Origin: Altererythrobacter sp.
Lineage (GTDB): Bacteria > Pseudomonadota > Alphaproteobacteria > Sphingomonadales > Sphingomonadaceae
DNA: 64,000 nucleotides
NCBI GenBank assembly: GCA_031178065.1
Contig: JAPSJS010000003.1
Span: 40,494 to 104,493 of the forward strand
Direction: 5' to 3'
Shown: piece after piece, positions 42,593 through 50,757 of the stretch
Position numbering within the stretch: position 1 is the first letter of the stretch
Layout of the letters: every line of letters starts with the position of its first letter
Notes under the pieces: generated by a model
Database searches by the model: none
The model's input: the letters and a program-made list of their open reading frames with translations, nothing else
Told to the model about the DNA's origin: nothing
Translations under genes and position numbers: made by a program

Positions 42593-44166
42593 TTTTCTTC
42601 CTCCACGGGCTTCAGATCGAGATCCTGGTAGTCCCAACTGAAGTCGGCGATAACGCTCACCGGCTTCATGGTCACGCCGGTCACCTTGCCGTCCGCATCG
42701 AGCGCGAACGTAACGTAGGCCGGCTCGATCGCCGGATCGTCGAATTCGGTGACGAAGCTGTCGTATTGCCAATGCTTCAGGCGCCCGGCCATGTTGGGCG
42801 TAGTGGTGAAGTCGATCGTCAGCCCGTCGGACGCCGTACCGATCACCACGTCCCCGTACCAGGCGTCGCGATACCGCCCGGCATAACGTGGGAGATCAAG
42901 CGATGGGCCGACGTCGACCGGCGAGGCTTTCGCCTGCTCGAGATATTCCTTGCCGCCCTGTAGCCGCGCCTCGAACCAGTCCTGCCACTTGGTCGTCCAG
43001 TCAAAGTCCGGCTGGTCGAGGTAGTGGTCGAGCAGATCGTAGGTCAGGCCGAGGATCATGCCGCTGTCTTCGCCGTTCATCATGATCGCAAAGCCGACGT
43101 TGCGGTCGGGGATCATCACCACGCGGGTGATCGAACCGAATACGCCGCCGCCGTGCTGGATGATGCGGTGGCCGCGATAGTCCTGCACCTGCCAGCCGAG
43201 CGCATAGGCCTGCTGCGTAGGCTGTGCGGGCTTGAGGTTGTCGGGCAGCTCGGTGATCGGCATCGGCGTCACCGGCGCCCACATCTCCTTCGCCTGCTCC
43301 GCGCTGAACAGCCGCCCGCCGCCGGGCAGCGCACCGTGCGCGAGCTGGATCTTGAGCCAGGCCGCCATGTCCTCCGCGCTCAGCGCAAGCCCACCGGCGG
43401 GCGCGGCGCTGCGGCCGAGTTCGTCCCGCTCGTCGAGCACCTGCTGCGGCCCGAGACCGCGCAAGGCGCCTGAGAGGCGCGCGTGCGGCCACGAGCGGTT
43501 GGGCGTGCGGAAACGCTCGGCGCTGTCGCTGGTCGCGTTCTCCATCCCGCCCGCGCGCAGCACGCGGTCGCGCATGAACACTTCCCACGTCTTGCCCGTC
43601 ACCTCCTCGATCAACTGCCCGGCGACCGCGTAGAGGATATTGTCGTAGGCGTAGGCCGAGCGGAAGCTCGTCTTGGGCTCGAGGAAAGCGACCCGCTCGA
43701 CCGTCTCGCGGCGAGTGAGGCTGCTGCGGGGTACGAACAGCAGGTCGCCCTGCCCCAGGCCGAGACCGCTGCGATGGACGAGCAGGTCGCGGATCGTGAT
43801 CTCGCGCGTGACCCAGGGATCGTACATGCGAAACCAGGGCATATGCTCGATCACCGGGTCGTCCCATTCGATCTTGCCCTCGTCGACGAGGATCGCGAGC
43901 GCGGCGGAGGTCATCGCCTTGCCGGTCGAGCCGGTCTGGAACAGCGTTTCCGCATCGATCGGCGCCGGCTCGTCCAGCTTACGCACGCCCCAACCGCGCG
44001 CGAGCGTCGTCTCTCCGTCCTCGACGATCGCGATCGCCACGCCGACCGCGCCGATCTCCTGCCGCAGCGCCTCCACGCTTTCGCCGATGTCGGCCGGCGG
44101 CTCGGCCGATGCCGGCGCGGAAACGGCGAGCAGAAACGAAACGGCTAGCAGGCGCACAAAGTTCAT
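42589..44166 (-). CDS. Serine hydrolase, class C beta-lactamase fold, with C-terminal domain
   Basis: 525 residues. Signal peptide ending ASA, then the beta-lactamase/PBP4*/D-aminopeptidase fold: SxxK in GSTGK (Ser80, Lys83), YxN in AYAYDN, and HGG in IIQHGGGVFG. A DUF3471-like lipocalin-type domain follows (about residues 420-525). Such enzymes cleave D-amino-acid peptides or esters rather than penicillins. Coupled at both ends by ATGA overlaps, it belongs with a permease and a dipeptidase, which favours a peptide substrate. Confidence 0.92.
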   Translation of the reverse strand: MNFVRLLAVSFLLAVSAPASAEPPADIGESVEALRQEIGAVGVAIAIVEDGETTLARGWGVRKLDEPAPIDAETLFQTGSTGKAMTSAALAILVDEGKIEWDDPVIEHMPWFRMYDPWVTREITIRDLLVHRSGLGLGQGDLLFVPRSSLTRRETVERVAFLEPKTSFRSAYAYDNILYAVAGQLIEEVTGKTWEVFMRDRVLRAGGMENATSDSAERFRTPNRSWPHARLSGALRGLGPQQVLDERDELGRSAAPAGGLALSAEDMAAWLKIQLAHGALPGGGRLFSAEQAKEMWAPVTPMPITELPDNLKPAQPTQQAYALGWQVQDYRGHRIIQHGGGVFGSITRVVMIPDRNVGFAIMMNGEDSGMILGLTYDLLDHYLDQPDFDWTTKWQDWFEARLQGGKEYLEQAKASPVDVGPSLDLPRYAGRYRDAWYGDVVIGTASDGLTIDFTTTPNMAGRLKHWQYDSFVTEFDDPAIEPAYVTFALDADGKVTGVTMKPVSVIADFSWDYQDLDLKPVEEEK

Positions 44167-45302
44167 GACGATACCTCCGGTCGGGGTTCGCGGTCTCCGC
44201 GCAGGAGGCGATAGGTGCCGATGCCGAGAAGCGGCGCGATGAAGACGGCGAGGAACAGCCAGGCGAGGAAGCGGTAACCGCCCGCGATCAGGTCGATGAG
44301 CCCGATGCGGGCGGCGACGAACATGCACCCGCCGAGAATTGCCGCGCCGATCAGCGCGCGCGCGGCCGGGCCGGGCGCAAGGTGGCCGCGTGCTTCGAAC
44401 GCGCCCGCAATGCGCTCGTTGACCGCATGAAGCGCGCCCACTCCGCTTTCGAGCAAGGCGGTGAAGATCATCACCTGGAACAGGATCTGGAAACCCGGGA
44501 CGTCCATCTGCCTGAGGAGGAAGTCCGACGGCAGCGTCTCGTCGCCGATTGCGGGATAGAACGCCATCATCGCGACGAAGAAGAGGATCGCCGGCAGCAT
44601 CGTCAGCGGCCCGGCCACGGCGCCGGCGATCAGCGCATCGCGCCGGCTCGTCAGGTGTCGCAGCACCGGCAGGATCACCACCGCGCCGACGATGTTGTAG
44701 CTCGCATACGTCACGCCGCCCGCCATCCAGCCGCCCGACGGAGCCGGCGCGGCGGCGAAGCTGCGCTCGATCAGGTCGCCGAAGCTGGTCAGCGCGAAGA
44801 CGATGAACAGCGCATAGACGGCGTAGATCAGCATCGAGGCGTATTTGAACAAGCGCTCGACCGCGGCCGTGCCGAAGGCCGTCGTCATCAGGATCGCCGC
44901 GGCGAGCAGGATCGATCCGGCCAGTTCGGGCCAGCCGAAGGTCGCCGCGCCGATCGCCCCCGCCGCAGCGCCGAACACGGCCAGGATCAGGACGACGAAG
45001 ATCAGATAGGCGATCTCGAACAGCACCCAGGCCGGACCGAGCAGTTCCTTGAAGAAGCTGCGATAATCGTAGGCGTTCATCGACCGCGCGAAGGCGAAGG
45101 TCAGGGCGGCGACGACGCTCCAGATCAGCGTCGCCAGCAACATTCCCGCCAGCCCGCCCCATGGCCCGGCCGGCACGAAATACTCGGCCAGCTCGCGCCC
45201 CGTGGCGTAGCCTCCGCCGATGATCACCGCCTTGAGCGCGAAGCCGGGCAGCAGGAAGCGCTGGAACCAGTTCCCCCCGCCGGCCGCTTCGCCCGCGCTC
45301 AT
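44163..45302 (-). CDS. YkvI family membrane transporter
   Basis: 379 residues, about ten to eleven membrane segments. Opens with FALKAVIIGGGYATGRELAEYF, the YkvI hallmark (GGxxxTGRE), then AYDYRSFFKELLGPAWVLFE and VTYASYNIVGAVVILPVLRHL. YkvI proteins are distant relatives of the amino-acid (APC-type) carriers. Given the neighbours, import of a released amino acid or dipeptide is the likely job; no substrate is proven. Overlaps both adjacent genes by 4 bases. Confidence 0.88.
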   Translation of the reverse strand: MSAGEAAGGGNWFQRFLLPGFALKAVIIGGGYATGRELAEYFVPAGPWGGLAGMLLATLIWSVVAALTFAFARSMNAYDYRSFFKELLGPAWVLFEIAYLIFVVLILAVFGAAAGAIGAATFGWPELAGSILLAAAILMTTAFGTAAVERLFKYASMLIYAVYALFIVFALTSFGDLIERSFAAAPAPSGGWMAGGVTYASYNIVGAVVILPVLRHLTSRRDALIAGAVAGPLTMLPAILFFVAMMAFYPAIGDETLPSDFLLRQMDVPGFQILFQVMIFTALLESGVGALHAVNERIAGAFEARGHLAPGPAARALIGAAILGGCMFVAARIGLIDLIAGGYRFLAWLFLAVFIAPLLGIGTYRLLRGDREPRPEVSS

Positions 45303-46339
45303 GCGAGGCAGCTGTCGACGAGTTCGGCGAAGGCGTTACCTCCGCGAATCGGGTCGGCGACCGGGATGTTGAGCCGCTCGCGCTCCGCCGCCATCAGCGC
45401 CTCCGCCTCCTGCGCGCCGAGGCTCGAGGTGTTGAGGCTGATGCCGCCGCAGCGGATCGCCGGATTGGTGCGGCTGCCGAGGCGGATCGTGAGGTCGACC
45501 ACCTCCTCGACAGAGGGCAGAGCGAAGTCTTCGAGCCCCAGGATCACCTTGCGCGCGGGATCGTGGCAGACGACGAAGACGTCGGGCTGGCTGCCGTGCA
45601 GCAGGCCCAGCGACACCGCGGCGTAGGCCGGATTGAAGATCGAGCCCTGCCCTTCGATCACATCCCAGTGATCGGCGGGCGCGTCCGGGCTCAGGATCTC
45701 GGCCGCGCCGGCCTCGAAATCGGACACGACGGCATCCATCGGAATGCCGCCGCCCGCGATCATGATGCCCGTCTGGCCGGTGGCGCGGAAATCCGCGTCG
45801 ATGCCGCGCTCCACGAAGGCGCGATGGAGCGCGAGCGCGGTGTACTTCTTGCCCAGCGCACAGTCGGTGCCCACGGTCAGCAGCCGCTTGCCGCTGCGCT
45901 TGCGGCCGTTGCCGACCGGAATACCCGGCGGCGGACTGCGCACGTCGATCAGCCGCCTACCCGTGCGCCGCGCCGCGTCGGCCAGTGCGGGAATGCTGTC
46001 GAGCCGGACGTGGAGGCCGCTCACGATATCGAGCCCGGCCTCCATCGCCTCCACCAGCGCCGCGACCCACCGTCCGCTGATCACACCGCCCTGGTTGGCG
46101 ACGCCGATCACTAGCGAGCGTGCACCGGCCCCGCGCGCCTCGGCCGGCGTCATGCGCGGCAGCCCCGTCGAGACTGCGCAGCCGTCCACCCCGAACTCGC
46201 CGACGCAGCGGTCGGCCGCCCAGTCGGCCAGCCCGAACGCCGTCTTGGCAAAGCTCGGCTCGGTCGTATCGCCAAGGAACAGCAGATAGGGCTGCGGCAG
46301 CACCATGGCGTCGGCCGGCCTGCCGATTGGAGCGTTCAT
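45299..46339 (-). CDS. dgcN: DUF1611 family protein, DgcN-like (D-glutamate N-acetyltransferase family)
   Basis: 346 residues. N-terminal Rossmann-like part (GARSLVIGVANQGGVIS; LDIVSGLHVRL) and the family-typical P-loop-like GTDCALGKKYT (residues 157-167), then DFRATGQTGIMIAGGGIPMDAV, VIEGQGSIFNPAYAAVSLGLLHG and GGISLNTSSL. DUF1611 proteins called DgcN were reported to N-acetylate D-glutamate in marine proteobacteria and haloarchaea, working with DgcA. A DgcA-type gene is 3.4 kb upstream in the sister operon. The ATG at 46339 is favoured over the frame's upstream extension. Confidence 0.85.
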   Translation of the reverse strand: MNAPIGRPADAMVLPQPYLLFLGDTTEPSFAKTAFGLADWAADRCVGEFGVDGCAVSTGLPRMTPAEARGAGARSLVIGVANQGGVISGRWVAALVEAMEAGLDIVSGLHVRLDSIPALADAARRTGRRLIDVRSPPPGIPVGNGRKRSGKRLLTVGTDCALGKKYTALALHRAFVERGIDADFRATGQTGIMIAGGGIPMDAVVSDFEAGAAEILSPDAPADHWDVIEGQGSIFNPAYAAVSLGLLHGSQPDVFVVCHDPARKVILGLEDFALPSVEEVVDLTIRLGSRTNPAIRCGGISLNTSSLGAQEAEALMAAERERLNIPVADPIRGGNAFAELVDSCLA

Positions 46340-46358
46340 CTCGTCCACCCCTCCCCGC

Positions 46359-48518
46359 TCAAAAGGCCATGTCGACCGCGAGGCCGATCGTGCGGGGTTG
46401 CAGTGGAATCGTGGACAGGAACCCCGGATTGGTGGTCGCGACGTTGCTCGTGATCCGGCCCTCCGCATCCGTCAGGTTGCGCGCGTAGACCCGCAGCGTC
46501 CACCGGTCGTTGAAAGTGACCGATCCATTGAGGTCGAGCGTGGCATAGCCCTCCACCGGTACCGAAAGCGGCGAGCTTTCGACGGCCGAGACACGGTCGC
46601 CGACCATGCGGATGGCGCCGCCGAACCGGGCTTCGGCCGAGCTGCCCAGCGGGAAGCTGTAATCGGCCGTCATCGCGGCTGAGATCTTCGGCACGTTGGG
46701 CAACTGATCGCCATCCACGCAGTTGGTGGTCGTCTCGGTGCAGGTCGCGTCGGTGTAGGCGAAGTTGGCGCCCACGTTCAGCCCTGCCGTCGGATGAATC
46801 AGCAACGCCGCTTCGACGCCCTTGCTGCGCGCCGTACCGGCATTGACCAGGCCGTTGATGCCCTCCGCAAAAGCGGCGGAGATCTGCAGGTCGTTCCAGT
46901 CGAGCAGGAAGGCCGCCGCATCGAGCGAAACCGCGCGATCGAGGAACTGTGCCTTTATGCCCGCCTCGTAGCTCGTCACGGTTTCGGAATCGACCGTCGC
47001 CGGGAAGCCTGGGAGGGCGACGTTCGGCCCCCCGGGGCGGTAGCCGCTCGCGACGCGTGCATAAATCATCGTGTCAGGACCAAGATTGATCTGGGGACTG
47101 ATGCTGTAAGTTACGTTGTCCTCTTCCGAGGTGCCGGTCCCGCTCGCATCGAGGCCGAGCAACGGAATGCGGGTCACCTGGGAGAATGTCTGCTCGTTCC
47201 GGGCCCAGCGCAGACCGCCGGTGACATGGAACAGATCGCTGAGCTTCCAGGTCACGTTGCCGAAAACCGCGTACTCCTGATAGGTGTTGGGCAGCGCCAC
47301 CACGGCAAAGGGATCGAACGCAGGGACCAGCTCCCCGTCGGTATCCAGCGCGCGGACGATCTGATCGTGGCTGTTGTCTTCGTCCGTGTAGAAGAAGCCG
47401 AGCATCCATTCGAACCGGTCGCTGGGCGCCGAAGTGAGGCGGATTTCCTCGGTCCACTTCTTCTGATGCAGCGTCGCCGGATAGTTGGCCAGGCCGCCCC
47501 AGATCACCCCGTAGATGCGCGACGCGTCGCTGGTCTCGAGTATCTCGAGCTCGCTGTAGGAGGTGGTCGAACTCAGCTCCGCGAAGCCGAGGTCGTACGC
47601 GATCGTGCCCGAATAGAACTGGAAATCACTGGTGAACGGCTCGGGCAGCTGCGCATTGGTGCTGAGGAACGACGCACCGGGAGCCAGCGGAACGTTGCCC
47701 ATGCCTTCGTAAAGAACGCCCACGTTGTCCGACTCGACGGACTGCCAGAGACCGCTCAGTCGAACAGTCAGCGCCGAATCCGGCTGCCACAGCAAGGCCG
47801 CGCGGCCGCCCTCCTGCACCGCATCGTTCACATCTTTCTCGCCGGTGAGGATGTTGTCGATGAACCCGGGCGTTTCCCGCCGCGAATAGCTGCCGCTGAT
47901 TGCGAGTTCGTCGCGCACGATGGGGACGTTCAGCATGGCGCTGGCCGCCCAGCCGGTCCCGTCTCCATGCGCGATCGAGAAGACCTCTCCTCCGGCGCGC
48001 GCCGTCAGCTCGGCGAGATCCGGCTGGACGGTCACATATTTGAACAGCCCGCCGATCGAGCTGGCCCCGTAAAGGGTGCCCTGCGGTCCCCGGAGCACCT
48101 CCAGCCGTTCTATGTCGTACGGCAGCAGATCGAGCGTGAAAGTCTGGCCCCGGTTGTAGATGCCGCTGGATCCGATCGGCGCATCGTCGAGATAGATCCC
48201 GACAGTCGCACTCGGGCCCATCGGAGCCACGCCGCGCAGCGACAGGGTCGACCGCCCGGGCGATCCGGCATTGTCGACCTGCAGACCCGGCACATAGGCC
48301 GCGTAATCCGCGAGCTGCGAACCGCCGCTCTCCTGCATCTGCTCCCCACCCACGACGCTGATCGAGATCGGGACGTCCTGGATGTTCTGGGTCCGCTTCT
48401 GCGCGGTGACGACGATTTCGCCGTCCGTCACGGTTGCCGCCGTATCCTCCTGCGCCTGCGCCGGCATCGCCGCCGCGACGGCCAGCACACTTCCTGCGAT
48501 CCAGAGATTTTGCTTCAT
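46359..48518 (-). CDS. TonB-dependent receptor of the D-amino-acid peptide operon
   Basis: 719 residues. Signal peptide ending AQA, TonB-box-like GEIVVTAQKR, then NIQDVPISISVV and plug motifs LADYAAYVPGLQVDN, STLSLRGVAPMG, DIERLEVLRGPQGTLYGASS. The barrel ends IGLAVDMAF with terminal Phe. This is the FyuA/BtuB-like group used by sphingomonads for organic substrates. It lies 4 bases after one dipeptidase and 19 bases before dgcN, so uptake of peptides or peptide-like compounds is inferred. Confidence 0.93.
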   Translation of the reverse strand: MKQNLWIAGSVLAVAAAMPAQAQEDTAATVTDGEIVVTAQKRTQNIQDVPISISVVGGEQMQESGGSQLADYAAYVPGLQVDNAGSPGRSTLSLRGVAPMGPSATVGIYLDDAPIGSSGIYNRGQTFTLDLLPYDIERLEVLRGPQGTLYGASSIGGLFKYVTVQPDLAELTARAGGEVFSIAHGDGTGWAASAMLNVPIVRDELAISGSYSRRETPGFIDNILTGEKDVNDAVQEGGRAALLWQPDSALTVRLSGLWQSVESDNVGVLYEGMGNVPLAPGASFLSTNAQLPEPFTSDFQFYSGTIAYDLGFAELSSTTSYSELEILETSDASRIYGVIWGGLANYPATLHQKKWTEEIRLTSAPSDRFEWMLGFFYTDEDNSHDQIVRALDTDGELVPAFDPFAVVALPNTYQEYAVFGNVTWKLSDLFHVTGGLRWARNEQTFSQVTRIPLLGLDASGTGTSEEDNVTYSISPQINLGPDTMIYARVASGYRPGGPNVALPGFPATVDSETVTSYEAGIKAQFLDRAVSLDAAAFLLDWNDLQISAAFAEGINGLVNAGTARSKGVEAALLIHPTAGLNVGANFAYTDATCTETTTNCVDGDQLPNVPKISAAMTADYSFPLGSSAEARFGGAIRMVGDRVSAVESSPLSVPVEGYATLDLNGSVTFNDRWTLRVYARNLTDAEGRITSNVATTNPGFLSTIPLQPRTIGLAVDMAF

Positions 48519-48522
48519 CGTC

Positions 48523-49665
48523 TCACCCCCACACTTGCGCGAGCAGCCGGCGGAAATTGCCGCCGAGCACTGCCCGGATGTTGTCGTTGGAATACCCGCG
48601 GCGGATCAGTTCCTCGGTCAGATCGAAGATCTTGCGAGGGTGATCGAAGCCGTCGATGTCGATCTTGTCGCGGAAGCCGTAGCTTCCCTTGTAGCTCGCC
48701 TTCAGCGCCGCGTACTCTTCCGGCACCATGTCGTCGTAGCCGTGGAGGTCGGCGTCGGAGCCGATGCCCACATGCTCGATACCGACGAGCTTGGCGACGT
48801 GGTCGATGTGATCGACCATGTGGCTCACGTTCGTCGGGTCGGTCGCGCGAATGAACATTCGCACGCCGGTGATGCCTATCACCCCGCCCTTGGCCGCGAG
48901 CGCCCTGATCGCCTCGTCGGTCTTGACCCGCGGATGATCGACCAGCGCGCGGGCGTTGCTGTGCGTGATCGCGATCGGCCCTTTGGCGATGGCGATCGCA
49001 TCGAGCGTGGTCCGGTCGCCGCAGTGCGACACGTCGATCAGCATGTTCGCCTTTTCCATGGCAGCGATGATCGACGCGCCATAGTCGCTGATGCCGCCGT
49101 CGACCCGCTCCGTGCTGCCCGAGCCGATCAGGTTCTGGCTGTTGTAGGTGAGCTGCGCACACCGCAGGCCGAGGCTGCGGAATCGCGCGACGTCCTCCAC
49201 CGTCTCGAACTGTTCGGCATTCTGGATACCCATGATGACCGCACACTTGCGCTCGGCCTTGGCGCGGTCGAGATCCTCGACCCGGCCGGCGAGGGTGAAG
49301 ACGTGGCTGTTGCGGCCCACAAAACCCTGCCACCCGGCAAGATATTCGAGCGCTTGCGCCTGTGCATCGGGCCCGCCGATGCCGTAGGCGGCATGAAAAC
49401 CGGTGATGCCGCTGGCACGGAATTCCGCCGCTTCGGCATCGGTCAGCCGGTGAGCGACATAGGCGGGGTTCATCGTAATCTTGAGCGGCGCAAGCATGTC
49501 GATGACGAGCGTTTCGGCAACGAGATCGACCGCTCGGCGCGAGTAGGTACGCTCCGGCGCACCGGAGAAGGCGAACGCCCCTGTGGCGATCATCGGCGCC
49601 GCCACGGCTGCGCCGACTGCGCCCGCCATGACCGCGCGCCGCGTCGCGGGGAATGAACGCGCCAT
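48523..49665 (-). CDS. M19 dipeptidase-family protein with altered metal site
   Basis: 380 residues. A twin-arginine-type leader (ATRRAVMAGAVGAAVAAP) suggests export folded. The M19 fold is clear (LIDVSHCGDRTT with His214, AITHSNARALVDHPRV with His235, GSDADLHGYDD). The HxD ligand motif is, however, VIDMLAPLK (residues 54-62), and the metal-bridging Glu of AIEG/AIEN is Gln148 in GIQNAEQ. At least three of five canonical ligands are therefore replaced; this is a known divergent subgroup of unproven activity. First gene of the six-gene operon, with promoter and GGGAGGGAGGA just upstream. Confidence 0.9.
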   Translation of the reverse strand: MARSFPATRRAVMAGAVGAAVAAPMIATGAFAFSGAPERTYSRRAVDLVAETLVIDMLAPLKITMNPAYVAHRLTDAEAAEFRASGITGFHAAYGIGGPDAQAQALEYLAGWQGFVGRNSHVFTLAGRVEDLDRAKAERKCAVIMGIQNAEQFETVEDVARFRSLGLRCAQLTYNSQNLIGSGSTERVDGGISDYGASIIAAMEKANMLIDVSHCGDRTTLDAIAIAKGPIAITHSNARALVDHPRVKTDEAIRALAAKGGVIGITGVRMFIRATDPTNVSHMVDHIDHVAKLVGIEHVGIGSDADLHGYDDMVPEEYAALKASYKGSYGFRDKIDIDGFDHPRKIFDLTEELIRRGYSNDNIRAVLGGNFRRLLAQVWG

Positions 49666-49697
49666 TCCTTCCTCCCTCCCGATTATCTATTTTGTCG

Positions 49698-49726
49698 AGT
49701 ATTTGTCCTGATCGGAAAATTGTCAA
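49698..49726 (-). promoter_or_regulatory. Promoter/operator of the six-gene peptide operon
   Basis: Minus strand: TTGACA (49721-49726), 17 bases, AATACT (49698-49703), about 30 bases before the M19 start. The -35 box and the 15 bases after it (ATTTTCCGATCAGGA) recur with one change at 52840-52860, ahead of the sister operon. An inverted repeat, GTCCTGA (49705-49711) and TCAGGAC (49732-49738), flanks the -35 box. A shared regulator, probably the XRE-cupin protein, may bind here. Confidence 0.75.
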
Positions 49727-49749
49727 CCCATTCAGGACACGTTGCCTAA

Positions 49750-50757
49750 CTAATATCCCCAGACGTCCGGCGGGCAGTGGATCATGCCGTCACGATAGCG
49801 CACGCCCGGCGTGCGATCGCGGGCGAGGAAAGTCGGGCCATCGAGGTCGACGATGTCGCAGAGCTGGCCCACGAGGTAGGAGGGCGCCATCGACAGGCTG
49901 CTGCCCATCATGTTGCCGACCATGACCTCGAGCCCGAGCTGCCGCGCCTGGCGTGCGATCGCGAGCCCCTCGGTCAGCCCGCCGCACTTGTCGAGCTTGA
50001 TGTTCACGATATCGAAGCGCCCGATCAGCGACGGCGTATCGGCAAGCGACAGCGCGCTCTCGTCGGCGGCGAAGGGCAGCGGACGCTTCAGTCCGTCCAG
50101 ATCCCCCTCCTGTCCGCGCGGCAGGGGCTGTTCGAGGATCGTCACCCGATGCTGGACGAGCACCTCGAGCAGAGGCGGAAGCGTCTCCCGCCGATAGCCC
50201 TGGTTGGCGTCGACGCCGATCCATGCCTGCGGGCGCGCGGCACGGATCGCTGCGACACGGGCGGCGTCGTCCTCGAGGTCGCCGGTCAGCTTGACCTTGA
50301 CCGGCGCGTACGGGTCGATCGCGAGCGACGCCGCCGCCATCGCCTCGGGCGTGTCGGCACCGAGCGTCAACGTCGAGCGCAACGGGCGCGGCTCCGAGAG
50401 GTCTGCCAGTTCCCAAACGGGCCTGCCGGTACGCTTCGCCTCCAGCTCCCAGTACGCGCAGTCGAGCGCGTTGCGCGCGCCGCCCGGCGGCAGCAGCTCT
50501 TGCAGGTCCTCGCGCGTCGCCCCCGCCTCGATCGCGCTCCGCACCCGTTCCGCCTCGGCGAGCATGTGGTCCGCGTCGTCGCCGAGGTAATAGACCCCCG
50601 CCCCCTCGCCCCGCCCGCGATGCTCCCCGTCCGCGATTTCGGCAACGAGCAGCGCGGTCTCGCTGAACACGTGACCGGAGATGCGGAACGGCTGGTGATA
50701 GGGAAAGCGCTCGACCCGAAGGTCGAGCGCCAGTTTCCGCCTGTCTCGCGTGGCCAT
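49750..50757 (-). CDS. dgcA: Enolase-superfamily epimerase, DgcA/dipeptide epimerase type
   Basis: 335 residues. MLE/AEE subgroup residues are in place: KVK (Lys154, Lys156), metal ligands Asp183 (GVDANQGY), Glu209 (LEQPLPR), Asp232 (AADES), the opposite lysine Lys254 in IKLDKCGG, and the C-terminal DxD motif Asp304-Leu-Asp306 (VDLDGP) used to hold dipeptide substrates. Relatives are L-Ala-D/L-Glu epimerases or N-acetyl-D-glutamate racemase (DgcA). Either would turn a D-glutamate-derived compound into its L form. The TGATG overlap couples it to the upstream serine hydrolase gene. Confidence 0.88.
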   Translation of the reverse strand: MATRDRRKLALDLRVERFPYHQPFRISGHVFSETALLVAEIADGEHRGRGEGAGVYYLGDDADHMLAEAERVRSAIEAGATREDLQELLPPGGARNALDCAYWELEAKRTGRPVWELADLSEPRPLRSTLTLGADTPEAMAAASLAIDPYAPVKVKLTGDLEDDAARVAAIRAARPQAWIGVDANQGYRRETLPPLLEVLVQHRVTILEQPLPRGQEGDLDGLKRPLPFAADESALSLADTPSLIGRFDIVNIKLDKCGGLTEGLAIARQARQLGLEVMVGNMMGSSLSMAPSYLVGQLCDIVDLDGPTFLARDRTPGVRYRDGMIHCPPDVWGY

